A DNA stretch of 8,685 nucleotides from an uncultured Selenomonadales bacterium (lineage in GTDB: Bacteria > Bacillota_C > Negativicutes > Selenomonadales > Selenomonadaceae), in the NCBI GenBank assembly GCA_937907035.1, contig CALCTX010000084.1:1-8685 (forward strand). Reading direction: 5' to 3'. A program made the position numbers and the translations under genes. This document shows positions 1 to 6,903 of the stretch, piece after piece (within the stretch, counting starts at the first letter, position 1; each line of letters starts with the position of its first letter). The notes under the pieces were generated by a model. That model did no database searches. It worked only from the letters and a program-made list of their open reading frames with translations, and was not told where the DNA came from.

Positions 1-1
1 C

Positions 2-1084
2 GCAGGTTGTGGTGAAACACCTTATGCTAAACTCGTTACACAGCTCTTTGGTGACCGTATGATGATCGCTAACGCAACCGGATGTTCGTCAATTTGGGGT
101 GCGTCCGCAGTTTCTATGCCATATACTACTAATGTATTTGGTCGCGGACCGGCTTGGGCTAATTCCCTCTTCGAAGATAATGCGGAATTCGGTCTTGGCA
201 TGTTTACCGGTACAAAAGCAGTACGTGAGGCTTTGGTAAATGATGCAAATGAAGTTTTGGAAGCCGGTAAAGGCAGTGCAGAACTTCAGGCAGCTCTTAA
301 AGAGTGGAAAGATAATTACATGGAAGGGGAAGGAACTCGCGAACGGGCTGATAAGCTGTCAGCATTGTTGGAGAAAGAAAAGGGTACAGATGAAGTACTC
401 AATCGTCTCTATCGTAAACGTGATTTCCTGGTTAAGCGTTCACAGTGGATAATTGGTGGCGATGGTTGGGGTTATGATATCGGTTATGGCGGTCTTGACC
501 ATGTCCTCGCTTCCGGTGAAGATGTTAATGTTCTTGTACTTGATACAGAGGTTTATTCAAATACCGGCGGTCAGTCTTCAAAGGCTACTCCGGCAGCTGC
601 AGTAGCACAGTTTGCTGCTGCTGGTAAGCGGACGAAGAAAAAAGACCTCGGCATGATGGCGATGAGTTATGGTTATGTATATGTAGCTCAGGTTTCGATG
701 GGGGCCGATAAGAATCAGCTTATCAAGGCAATCACAGAAGCTGAGGCATATCACGGCCCGTCTCTTATCATCGCTTATGCACCGTGTATCAATCATGGTA
801 TTCGTGTCGGCATGGGCAAGAGCCAGGCAGAGGCAAAGAAGGCTGTTGAAGCTGGTTATTGGGCAACATATCGTTATAACCCGGAGCTCGTCGGAACAGA
901 ACAAAATCCGTTTACGCTTGATTCTAAAGAGCCGACAGTTGATTTCCAAGAATTCTTGCAGGGTGAGGTTCGTTACTCTTCACTGAAGAGAGCATTCCCG
1001 GAGATTGCTGAAGAGCTTTATAAGAAGACAGAAAACGATGCTAAGACACGATTGGAAGGCTATAAGAAATTAGCTGGGAAATGA
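2..1084 (+). CDS. nifJ: pyruvate:ferredoxin (flavodoxin) oxidoreductase, C-terminal part
   Basis: This is the 3' end of the gene; the frame is open from base 2, so the 5' part lies outside the window. About 360 residues are present of a family that usually has about 1,170-1,200. The enzyme oxidises pyruvate and CoA to acetyl-CoA and CO2 and passes electrons to ferredoxin or flavodoxin in the cytoplasm of anaerobes. The visible part is the thiamine-diphosphate-binding domain. It starts in a GCGETPY motif (Cys at visible residue 3). The GDGW...DIG...GLDH TPP/Mg motif begins at residue 153, and YSNTGGQSSK lies at 185-194. APCINHG carries a Cys at 262. By analogy with Desulfovibrio PFOR, Cys3 and Cys262 would be two of the ligands of the proximal 4Fe-4S cluster. 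No frameshift is seen, and the gene ends normally just before a terminator, so it is probably monocistronic or last in its unit. Confidence 0.97.
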   Translation, partial: AGCGETPYAKLVTQLFGDRMMIANATGCSSIWGASAVSMPYTTNVFGRGPAWANSLFEDNAEFGLGMFTGTKAVREALVNDANEVLEAGKGSAELQAALKEWKDNYMEGEGTRERADKLSALLEKEKGTDEVLNRLYRKRDFLVKRSQWIIGGDGWGYDIGYGGLDHVLASGEDVNVLVLDTEVYSNTGGQSSKATPAAAVAQFAAAGKRTKKKDLGMMAMSYGYVYVAQVSMGADKNQLIKAITEAEAYHGPSLIIAYAPCINHGIRVGMGKSQAEAKKAVEAGYWATYRYNPELVGTEQNPFTLDSKEPTVDFQEFLQGEVRYSSLKRAFPEIAEELYKKTENDAKTRLEGYKKLAGK

Positions 1085-1104
1085 AATTGAGTAAATAAAA
1101 TGTT

Positions 1105-1145
1105 AAATGCCTGTCGCAATAGGAAGTTGCGGCAGGCATTTTCTT
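1105..1145 (+). terminator. rho-independent terminator of nifJ
   Basis: A 14-bp stem (1106-1119 with 1127-1140, one G-T wobble) encloses a 7-nt loop and runs into a T-rich tail, TTTTCTT. It starts about 20 nt after the nifJ stop codon and separates nifJ from the repair-type operon downstream. Confidence 0.92.
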
Positions 1146-1170
1146 ATTGATAAAGAAATTATTTTTAGTA

Positions 1171-1199
1171 TTTACAAGAACACTTGTTCTTTATATAAT
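1171..1199 (+). promoter_or_regulatory. sigma-A promoter of the radical-SAM/DUF4130 operon
   Basis: The -35 box TTTACA (1171-1176, one mismatch to TTGACA) and a perfect -10 box TATAAT (1194-1199) are separated by exactly 17 bp. Transcription would start near 1206. This should be a strong promoter unless repressed, and a LexA-type dyad fills its spacer. The nifJ terminator just upstream makes this the only evident promoter for the two genes that follow. Confidence 0.8.
1176..1191. promoter_or_regulatory. LexA (SOS) operator candidate
   Basis: The dyad AAGAACACTTGTTCTT has 7-bp perfect arms around a 2-bp centre and contains GAAC-N4-GTTC, the core of the Firmicutes LexA/DinR box. It lies wholly within the -35/-10 spacer apart from the last base of the -35 box, where bound LexA would exclude RNA polymerase. 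A repair-type operon immediately downstream supports SOS control. LexA binding itself is inferred; the dyad and its position are seen directly. Confidence 0.75.
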
Positions 1200-1205
1200 T
1201 ATATA

Positions 1206-1379
1206 TATAACTCAGCAAAGATGTCTCCTGACTCTATAGGCGGCAGGTACCTTATGTAACGAATAAGTGGCGAGGATATCTCACGCTGCGTTGAAATGCT
1301 GGCAGATGAAGAAACTTGCTGGTGCAAGTTTCTTGAGTTAAGGCATTATAAGATATTTTTAAGAAGAGAGGGCAAGGCA
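1206..1379 (+). promoter_or_regulatory. long 5' leader with RNA-folding potential
   Basis: About 175 nt separate the predicted transcription start from the radical-SAM start codon, which is long for a simple leader. A perfect 11-bp hairpin (1309-1319 with 1324-1334, loop TGGT) sits near its 3' side. TAACTCA at 1208-1214 can pair with TGAGTTA at 1334-1340, closing a domain of about 130 nt; the base at 1334 can belong to only one of the two stems. Inside it, CTTAT/ATAAG (1251-1255 with 1263-1267) and a wobble-containing GATGTCT/GGATATC helix (1220-1226 with 1274-1280) are possible. I do not recognise a known riboswitch or RNA family. The hairpin has no T-tract, so it is not a classical terminator. 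The frame of the next gene is open through 1258-1379, but no ribosome binding site supports an upstream start. Confidence 0.4.
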
Positions 1380-2705
1380 ATGGATGTGATGGAGAAGCTT
1401 ACGATATTGGCCGATGCGGCAAAATATGATGCGGCCTGTACGTCCAGCGGTGCAGATAAAGCATCACGTCCCGGCGGTATTGGCAGTGCGATAGCTGCCG
1501 GTTGCTGTCATAGTTTTGCCGGTGACGGGCGTTGTATTTCTCTTTTGAAGGTATTGCTTACCAATGTCTGCGTTTTTGATTGCGCTTATTGTGTCAATCG
1601 CCGTTCCAATGATACGAAAAGGGCTGCTTTTACTCCGAGGGAATTAGCTGATCTGACTATGCAATTTTATCGTCGCAATTATATTGAGGGATTATTTATT
1701 AGTTCGGGTGTAGCCGGTTCGCCGGATGCAACTTGTGAAAAAATGATAGAAACGTTACGTATTTTGCGGGAAGAATATCATTTTTTCGGTTATATTCACG
1801 CAAAAGCGATTCCCGGAGCTGATCCGATACTTATTGAGCAATTGGGATTTTTAGCAGACCGGATGAGTGTAAATATTGAATTGCCATCAAGTGTTTCATT
1901 GGGAAAGTTGGCACCGGATAAATCAAAACGGGCTATTTTGGCACCAATGGCGGCAATTCAGGAGCATATTGGAGAATCGCGGCATGATATTGTTCGGTAT
2001 AAACATGCTGCAAAATTTGCTCCGGCCGGTCAAAGTACGCAGATGATAATCGGAGCATCTCCGGAAACGGATCTGCACATTTTGAAATTGACAGAAGGAT
2101 TGTATAAACGATTTGCGTTGAAGAGGGTATTTTATTCAGCCTATATTCCGGTAGCCGAAAATCCGATATTGCCACCTCTTGATACACCGCCGCCCCTTTG
2201 GCGGGAACATCGTTTATATCAGGCCGATTGGTTATTGCGGTATTATGGATTCGAGGCTGATGAATTATTGGATGATCAACATCAGACATTTCATCCTTAT
2301 ATTGATCCGAAGTGTCATTGGGCAATACGGCACAGCGGAGAATTTCCATTAGAGGTAAATCGTGCTTCTTATGAAGAATTGCTTCGTGTTCCCGGTATCG
2401 GAGTCAAAAGCGCTTGGCGTATTATCAGAGCAAGGCGGGCGGCAGCTCTTAGCTGGGATGCTTTGAAAAAGATCGGTGTTGTGATCAAGCGGGCACAGTA
2501 TTTTTTGTTGGCAAAAGGCAAACGTTATTATGGTTGCGAAGATGATAAAGATGCTTTTTTATTGGCGATGATGTCAAAACGGGAACAATCGCTTTATCGG
2601 AAATTTGAAAGCGGAACACAGCAATTGTCGTTGTTTCCAATGGCAGAGCCATCGCTTACCAAACTGCAAAGGGAGGAACTGCGATGTCTGACAGCACCGG
2701 TTTGA
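1380..2705 (+). CDS. putative DNA modification/repair radical SAM protein
   Basis: The 441-residue protein has a radical-SAM cysteine motif C-x3-C-x2-C (Cys64, Cys68, Cys71, in CVFDCAYC), which binds the 4Fe-4S cluster that cleaves S-adenosylmethionine. A helix-hairpin-helix DNA-binding segment lies near residues 324-360, with VPGIG at 337-341. This layout matches the family named 'putative DNA modification/repair radical SAM protein' (TIGR03916-type), whose partner is a DUF4130 protein; the reaction is not known. Further cysteines at 20, 42, 43 and 52 precede the SAM motif. I chose ATG 1380 because GAGAGGG at 1366-1372 is well spaced and the protein then begins MDVMEKLTILADAAKYD, as family members do. 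An in-frame ATG at 1296 would add 28 residues but has no ribosome binding site. The 3' end overlaps the next gene by 22 nt, implying co-translation. The LexA-type promoter suggests SOS induction. Confidence 0.9.
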   Translation: MDVMEKLTILADAAKYDAACTSSGADKASRPGGIGSAIAAGCCHSFAGDGRCISLLKVLLTNVCVFDCAYCVNRRSNDTKRAAFTPRELADLTMQFYRRNYIEGLFISSGVAGSPDATCEKMIETLRILREEYHFFGYIHAKAIPGADPILIEQLGFLADRMSVNIELPSSVSLGKLAPDKSKRAILAPMAAIQEHIGESRHDIVRYKHAAKFAPAGQSTQMIIGASPETDLHILKLTEGLYKRFALKRVFYSAYIPVAENPILPPLDTPPPLWREHRLYQADWLLRYYGFEADELLDDQHQTFHPYIDPKCHWAIRHSGEFPLEVNRASYEELLRVPGIGVKSAWRIIRARRAAALSWDALKKIGVVIKRAQYFLLAKGKRYYGCEDDKDAFLLAMMSKREQSLYRKFESGTQQLSLFPMAEPSLTKLQREELRCLTAPV

Positions 2706-3496
2706 TATATCGTTATGATGGCACGTTTTTCGGTATGATGTGCTGTGTTTATGAGAGCTATTATTCTCACGAGATTCCGGAGATGATAGTTTCCATAGAG
2801 AACAATTCATCAGGATTGTTTGGCGAAAAATTTATCGATACGGATGACGAAAAAGCTGAACGGGTATTAAGATCAATACCGCTTAAAATAAGTGAAGAAG
2901 CTGCAAAACTGGTGCGGTTGGCATATTTTTCCTGTTTGCCGGAAAAAGAACTGGCAGTTCTTAATTTTTTACGGACCGGTTATCGTATCGGCCGGAAAAT
3001 AATGTTATTGGAAGAATTAAATGAGGTACAGGTATTGAAAAAGGCCGTTCAGCACCTTTTGTCAGAAGCTCATTTACTGAAAGGTTTTGTACGTTTTTCA
3101 GAGTATAAGGCAGGCGGAGAAAGTATGCTGGTGTCGGTCATCGGACCGAAGAATTTTGTCTTGCCGTTTATTGCTGACCATTTCCGTTTACGTTTTCCTG
3201 GCGAATATTGGCTGATATATGATGAGGTACATGGCGTGGCTGCTGTTGGCAAGCTTGGCAGAGTTGAGATCGTTCCGCTTGATGATCTGCAGCTGGCGGC
3301 TCCAAATGAAGACGAAATGAAATATCGGGCAATGTGGCGTAAGTTTTATGATACTATTGAAATAAAGCCACGTCATAATGAACGTTGCCGGATGACATTG
3401 CTGCCGAAAAGATATTGGAAATACATGACAGAGTTTGTACAGGAAGGAAGTACGCTGATACGTGAGCTCCCGGGAAAAACAAATAAAATATCGTAA
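2684..3496 (+). CDS. DUF4130 / probable DNA metabolism protein, partner of the radical SAM protein
   Basis: The 270-residue protein matches the DUF4130 'probable DNA metabolism protein' family (TIGR03915-type), normally encoded beside the radical-SAM/HhH protein and in some bacteria fused to a uracil-DNA glycosylase-like domain. Here no glycosylase fusion is present: the protein ends shortly after the conserved C-terminal block. Recognisable parts are the N-terminal YDGTFFGMMCCVYESY, where Cys20 and Cys21 lie; EMKYRAMWRKFYDTIEIK (211-228); and LLPKRYWKYMTE (239-250). Basic and aromatic residues are dense in the C-terminal part, compatible with nucleic-acid contact, but this is inference. The start ATG at 2684 is preceded by GGGAGG (2671-2676, 7-nt spacing) and lies 22 nt inside the upstream gene. 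It is cytoplasmic, with no signal peptide or membrane segment. Biochemical role unknown; family assignment is confident. Confidence 0.88.
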   Translation: MSDSTGLIYRYDGTFFGMMCCVYESYYSHEIPEMIVSIENNSSGLFGEKFIDTDDEKAERVLRSIPLKISEEAAKLVRLAYFSCLPEKELAVLNFLRTGYRIGRKIMLLEELNEVQVLKKAVQHLLSEAHLLKGFVRFSEYKAGGESMLVSVIGPKNFVLPFIADHFRLRFPGEYWLIYDEVHGVAAVGKLGRVEIVPLDDLQLAAPNEDEMKYRAMWRKFYDTIEIKPRHNERCRMTLLPKRYWKYMTEFVQEGSTLIRELPGKTNKIS

Positions 3497-3500
3497 AGAA

Positions 3501-3540
3501 AAATTGCCAATCGTTTTTACACGATTGGCAATTTGTTTTG
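3501..3540. terminator. bidirectional terminator between the repair operon and the secreted-protein gene
   Basis: A perfect 14-bp stem (3501-3514 with 3521-3534) has a 6-nt loop. On the plus strand it is followed by GTTTT. On the minus strand the far side reads TTTTTCTTT, so it can end both the plus-strand operon (stop at 3496) and the convergent minus-strand gene (stop at 3553). Confidence 0.92.
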
Positions 3541-3552
3541 AGTAAATATGAT

Positions 3553-4281
3553 TTATTTTTTTATCTTTCCTTTTAAATCCCGGAAAAAGGAACGTACTGT
3601 TTGGCGATAGCATTCCTGACAGTCTGTTGTATAGGTGTTGCAACGGGCTTCTTCACGGGAGAAAATTTCTTTACCGGTTTTGCTGTCGATTAACGAAAAG
3701 CGGATTCTTACATTTGCTGTGCGGACACTTTCTGCCGGTACGAATTCCGGAACCTGGATCGTACGGGAACGGGTGTGTTTATGTCCGTCTTTATCATAAT
3801 AATCATCGTACTCTGTAACGGACCGCCATTCAGTGTGAGCAGGAATGATATAGTAATCATCGTAGTAAGCCAACAATGTGCTGCGAACATAAGCATCGGC
3901 AAGAAGATGGATATTTTCATTAAAAAATTGTTCGCCGGTTGATTTGTCCTCAGCGATCATTTGATCAATATTTTTTCCTGTTAATAGCGAAAGTTTTCTT
4001 AGTGTCTGTTCGTGGTTATAGGCATCATAAACGGCAAATTTTTTAGCATTGTCCCAATAATCCTGTTGCAATACTTTTTCCACCAGATTACTGCCTTTTA
4101 CAACACAATGAGCATCAGGAGAATTTAAAAGATCAAGGTTAATATTGCAGATATAGACAGCTTTTATTGTCTTAAAATTGTATTCTTTATCAATGAAATC
4201 TATTTTTTCAGCATGGACTTGCGGAATAACTAAGAACAAGCTCATTATCAGCAAAATAAAATATCGGTGCAGGATTTTCAT
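3553..4281 (-). CDS. secreted protein of unknown function
   Basis: I do not recognise the family. The 242-residue product begins MKILHRYFILLIMSLFLVIP, a clear Sec signal peptide with basic start and hydrophobic core, with probable cleavage after VHA at residue 24. There is no lipobox cysteine. The mature part has an Asp/Tyr-rich stretch (138-165, including YYDDYY and DDYYDKDG) that may be an exposed acidic loop. It then has a likely beta-rich end with LIDSKTGKEIF (197-207), a pattern seen in DUF4136- or CsgG-like envelope proteins; that comparison is only suggestive. Five cysteines remain in the mature chain (45, 59, 214, 221, 224), so disulfides or metal binding are possible. ATG 4281 is preferred: AGGAGG lies 9 nt upstream (4291-4296), and the TTG at 4290 directly abuts that site. 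The gene is monocistronic, with its own extended -10 promoter and a shared terminator. Confidence 0.85.
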   Translation of the reverse strand: MKILHRYFILLIMSLFLVIPQVHAEKIDFIDKEYNFKTIKAVYICNINLDLLNSPDAHCVVKGSNLVEKVLQQDYWDNAKKFAVYDAYNHEQTLRKLSLLTGKNIDQMIAEDKSTGEQFFNENIHLLADAYVRSTLLAYYDDYYIIPAHTEWRSVTEYDDYYDKDGHKHTRSRTIQVPEFVPAESVRTANVRIRFSLIDSKTGKEIFSREEARCNTYTTDCQECYRQTVRSFFRDLKGKIKK

Positions 4282-4313
4282 AAAAACCAACCTCCTGATT
4301 TGTTGTTATTTGT

Positions 4314-4322
4314 ATTATACCA
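4314..4322 (-). promoter_or_regulatory. extended -10 promoter of the secreted-protein gene
   Basis: Read on the minus strand, this is TGGTATAAT, a perfect extended -10 element, with no good -35 box 17 bp upstream. Transcription would start about 10 nt before the AGGAGG ribosome binding site. The same 14-bp block, TATTATACCATATT on the plus strand (4313-4326), recurs at 6883-6896 in front of the LysR gene. Confidence 0.6.
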
Positions 4323-4381
4323 TATTGTATTTCGTATAATATTAAATTTAGATGAAAAGTATACAAAATATTTTCGTTATT

Positions 4382-4404
4382 AATTGACAAGATTATTGTC
4401 GATT
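4382..4404. promoter_or_regulatory. upstream dyad in the transporter promoter, candidate operator
   Basis: AATTGACAA and TTGTCGATT face each other across 5 bp, with eight of nine positions complementary. It covers the possible -35 boxes TTGACA (4384-4389) and TTGTCG (4396-4401) of the transporter promoter. Its place and size fit an operator for a LysR-type or other dimeric regulator; which protein binds is inference. Confidence 0.45.
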
Positions 4405-4424
4405 AAAGTATGATGTGCTATACT
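4396..4424 (+). promoter_or_regulatory. probable promoter of the dicarboxylate transporter
   Basis: TTGTCG (4396-4401) and an extended -10, TGCTATACT (box 4419-4424), are spaced by 17 bp; the start would be near 4431. An alternative pair is TTGACA (4384-4389) with TATGAT (4409-4414), but its 19-bp spacer is long. Both are overlapped by inverted repeats, so the promoter is probably regulated. Confidence 0.55.
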
Positions 4425-4455
4425 GAAAGTACATATATATTGTTTTTTCAGTATA
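4419..4455. repeat. 10-bp perfect inverted repeat over the transporter -10 and start site
   Basis: TATACTGAAA (4419-4428) and TTTCAGTATA (4446-4455) are perfect inverted copies separated by 17 bp, placing the half-sites about 2.6 helical turns apart, centre to centre. The left arm contains the -10 box, so a transcript from the predicted start would carry only the right arm. This argues for a protein-binding DNA site, not an RNA hairpin. The CAGTATA half-site reappears at 6908-6914 upstream of the LysR gene. Confidence 0.6.
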
Positions 4456-4499
4456 TATCACGAAATTATTTTTAATTTTTTAAGAAAGGGTGATGTTTT

Positions 4500-5906
4500 T
4501 TGTTGAAAACAAACTTCCAGAAAGGAGTCTTCACGATCATTGTCGGCGTTGTATTGTGGTTCATGCCGATGCCGGCCGGGCTTAAAGCTGATGCATGGCA
4601 TATGTTTGCAATATTCGCTGCGACAATCGTGGGCTTCATCCTTCATCCGCTGCCAATCGGTGCAATTGCACTTATTGCAGTAGGTTTGAGCGGTTTCCTC
4701 AAGGTCATTAAACCTGGTCAGGCATTGGCTGGTTTTGGTGACGGTACCATTTGGCTTATTGTAAGTGCATTTATTTTTGCTAAAGGGTTTAGTAAAACCG
4801 GTCTTGGCAAACGTATCGCTTACAAGATCATGACTTCTATTGGTGGTAATTCGCTTTCGTTGGCTTATACGATGGCAATTACTGATGTTATCATCGCTCC
4901 GGCAACTCCGTCCAATACGGCTCGTGGCGGTGGTATCCTGTTCCCGATTGTTCGTTCTCTTTGCTCGGCATTTAAGTCTGAGCCGGGTGAATCGGCAAAG
5001 AAAATCGGTTCCTTCCTCATGATGAGTACTTTTGAAGGAAACTGCGTAACTTCTTCAATGTTCGTTACGTCAGTTGCGCCGAACTCTCTCTGTTGCGCAC
5101 TCGCAGCACAGGCAATCGGTGTCAATATTACCTGGGGCGGCTGGGCAATAGCTTGTATCGTTCCGGGTTTGCTGGCGTTGGCTCTTTGCCCGTTGGTTGT
5201 TTACAAGCTCAATCCGCCGGAGATTAAAGATACTCCGGAAGCTAAGGATTATGCTCGTGATCAGCTGAAAGAAATGGGCCCGATGTCAGCAGCTGAAAAA
5301 GTTGTTGCGTTTGTATTTATTTTGGCACTTGTTCTTTGGGGAACAGCTTATTTCACGAAGATCAATGCTACGATGTCAGCACTTGTCTGCATTGGTATTA
5401 TGCTTGTTTTCAACGCAGTCAGCTGGGATGATATCATCACTGAAAAAGGTGCATGGGATACGCTCTTCTGGATGGGCGGTCTTATGAGTCTTGCTACGGC
5501 ACTTAATAAGTCCGGCTTTATTAAATGGGCTGCCGGCCTTGTAAGTGCTCAGCTTAAAGGCGTTGACGGAATGACGGCTTTGTTTATTTTGGCAGTCGTT
5601 TATATGTATGCTCATTATGCGTTTGCATCTCTCAGTGCTCATGTAGCAGCAATGTATGCAGCTTTCGCTGCTGTTGCAGTCGGCGCAGGCGCACCTCCGG
5701 GTCTTACGGCAATGGTTCTCGCCAGCCTTACCGGTATTATGGGCTGCCTTACTCACTATGCAACCGGTCCGGCTCCGATATTCTTCGGTGCAGGTTATGT
5801 ATCACAGAACGAATGGTGGAAAATTGGATTTATCTGCTCAATCGTAACTTTGATATGCTTCCTCGGCGTTGGTTCTGCTTGGTGGAAAGTCATCGGTCTT
5901 TGGTAA
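4500..5906 (+). CDS. DASS (SLC13/CitT-type) dicarboxylate anion transporter
   Basis: The 468-residue, strongly hydrophobic protein is an inner-membrane carrier of the divalent anion:Na+ symporter family, in the CitT/TtdT/plastid 2-oxoglutarate-malate translocator branch. Likely substrates are C4-dicarboxylates, citrate, tartrate or 2-oxoglutarate. Both substrate/cation hairpin motifs are visible: PSNTARGGGILFPI (137-150, with the Ser-Asn-Thr signature) and THYATGPAPIFFGAGYV (418-434). YAHYAFASLSAHVAAMY (370-386) is also typical. The length is normal for the family. Whether it is a Na+ symporter or an anion exchanger cannot be read from sequence. The start is a TTG at 4500, about 9 nt after AAAGGG (4485-4490). 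Internal ATG starts would cut the first membrane segment, and the ATG at 4493 is in another frame. The LysR gene that converges from downstream is its probable regulator. Confidence 0.93.
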   Translation: MLKTNFQKGVFTIIVGVVLWFMPMPAGLKADAWHMFAIFAATIVGFILHPLPIGAIALIAVGLSGFLKVIKPGQALAGFGDGTIWLIVSAFIFAKGFSKTGLGKRIAYKIMTSIGGNSLSLAYTMAITDVIIAPATPSNTARGGGILFPIVRSLCSAFKSEPGESAKKIGSFLMMSTFEGNCVTSSMFVTSVAPNSLCCALAAQAIGVNITWGGWAIACIVPGLLALALCPLVVYKLNPPEIKDTPEAKDYARDQLKEMGPMSAAEKVVAFVFILALVLWGTAYFTKINATMSALVCIGIMLVFNAVSWDDIITEKGAWDTLFWMGGLMSLATALNKSGFIKWAAGLVSAQLKGVDGMTALFILAVVYMYAHYAFASLSAHVAAMYAAFAAVAVGAGAPPGLTAMVLASLTGIMGCLTHYATGPAPIFFGAGYVSQNEWWKIGFICSIVTLICFLGVGSAWWKVIGLW

Positions 5907-5913
5907 TATGATT

Positions 5914-5946
5914 AAAAAACGCACCGCAAATTGCGGTGCGTTTTTT
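5914..5946. terminator. bidirectional terminator between transporter and LysR gene
   Basis: A 15-bp perfect stem (5914-5928 with 5932-5946) with a GC-rich core and 3-nt loop has a T6 run on either strand. It lies 8 nt after the transporter stop and 18 nt beyond the LysR stop codon, so it serves both convergent genes. Confidence 0.95.
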
Positions 5947-5963
5947 GTTTGGGGAAAATATTT

Positions 5964-6839
5964 TTATTCAACAAGGGATTCTTTGCAATAATCAATAAAT
6001 GCCTGGGCAGCTTTTGATACATATCGGTCTTTTTTCCAGGCAAGACCGATTTCGAACGGAGGAATTCCTTCGATTGGCAATGTTTTTATACCGGGTGTGT
6101 TTTCAACATTGAAATCCAATAAGAAGCCGATACCGACTCCGTTGGAAATAAGGCCTTTGATCGTTTCTACCTGATTGGATTCGAGGACGATGTTTGGTTT
6201 TATATTATTATCCTGACATTTTTGGAGCAGATAGTGACGCAGGAAAGAACCTTCTTTGAGCAGTATCATATCTTTTCCGTTCAAGTCGTGTAAGGAAAGT
6301 GAATCGCGCAGGGACAACGGATGATTTTCAGGAACACACGCAACCGGATGACAGGTCATCATCGGCAAGCGTTGCAATGTCTGGCTGGTTTCCAATAAAA
6401 TAACGATCCCGAAGTCAAGCTCATCACGTTCAAGGTAATTCCGGATAGCCATGGATCCTTCTTCATAAAGGTAAATGTCTAAATGTGAATGAACACGTTG
6501 AAAACTGGAAAAGATCCGCGGAAAAAGGGAACATCCGATCATTGGCGGGATACCGATCTTTATAGTACCTTTTTGTAATTGCTTGTAATCATCGATTTCG
6601 AGAATCGCATCGTTAATGTTGCGCAGAGCAACTTCAATCCGGCTGAGGAAAACCTCGCCTTCCGGAGTGAGAGACAGTTGCTTTTGGCTGCGGTCAAATA
6701 ATTGAATGCCTAATTCGGTCTCTAATTTTTTGATAGCCACTGTGATATTAGGCTGAGAGACGCCGAGCCTCTCGGCTGCCCGTGTTATATTTTTGAACCG
6801 GCTTGCCATTTGAAAATATTCTAATTGTCTTAGTTCCAT
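5964..6839 (-). CDS. LysR-type transcriptional regulator
   Basis: The 291-residue protein starts MELRQLEYFQMASRFKNITR, the standard LysR N-terminus. It has the winged helix-turn-helix in about residues 1-60 (ITRAAERLGVSQPNITVAIKKLE, then LFDRS and LTPEG). The remaining ~200 residues form the periplasmic-binding-protein-like effector domain (from about residue 88, GTIKIGIPPMIG). Such proteins are tetrameric cytoplasmic activators or repressors that respond to a small metabolite. ATG 6839 is chosen because AAGGAG (6847-6852) lies 7 nt upstream; a TTG at 6863 would precede that site and add eight atypical residues. The gene converges on the dicarboxylate transporter, so I infer that it senses a carboxylate and controls that promoter. 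The target sites are not proven. Confidence 0.94.
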   Translation of the reverse strand: MELRQLEYFQMASRFKNITRAAERLGVSQPNITVAIKKLETELGIQLFDRSQKQLSLTPEGEVFLSRIEVALRNINDAILEIDDYKQLQKGTIKIGIPPMIGCSLFPRIFSSFQRVHSHLDIYLYEEGSMAIRNYLERDELDFGIVILLETSQTLQRLPMMTCHPVACVPENHPLSLRDSLSLHDLNGKDMILLKEGSFLRHYLLQKCQDNNIKPNIVLESNQVETIKGLISNGVGIGFLLDFNVENTPGIKTLPIEGIPPFEIGLAWKKDRYVSKAAQAFIDYCKESLVE

Positions 6840-6883
6840 ATGCAATCTCCTTAATCTGCACAAACGTCAATTATTTGTTTAAT

Positions 6884-6892
6884 ATTATACCA
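6884..6892 (-). promoter_or_regulatory. extended -10 promoter of the LysR gene
   Basis: The minus strand reads TGGTATAAT with no good -35 box, the same element as in front of the secreted-protein gene. It is about 45 nt upstream of the start codon, leaving a leader of roughly 35-40 nt that contains the AAGGAG ribosome binding site. Confidence 0.6.
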
Positions 6893-6903
6893 TATTATTA
6901 CGA

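Noticed and set aside
1296..1379. In-frame ATG start 28 codons upstream for the radical-SAM gene
   Set aside because: No ribosome binding site precedes it, the added peptide overlaps the leader hairpin, and family members begin at the equivalent of ATG 1380.
5964..6863. Longer LysR product starting at TTG 6863
   Set aside because: That codon lies upstream of the AAGGAG site, and the extra eight residues (MCRLRRLH) are not part of the LysR N-terminus.
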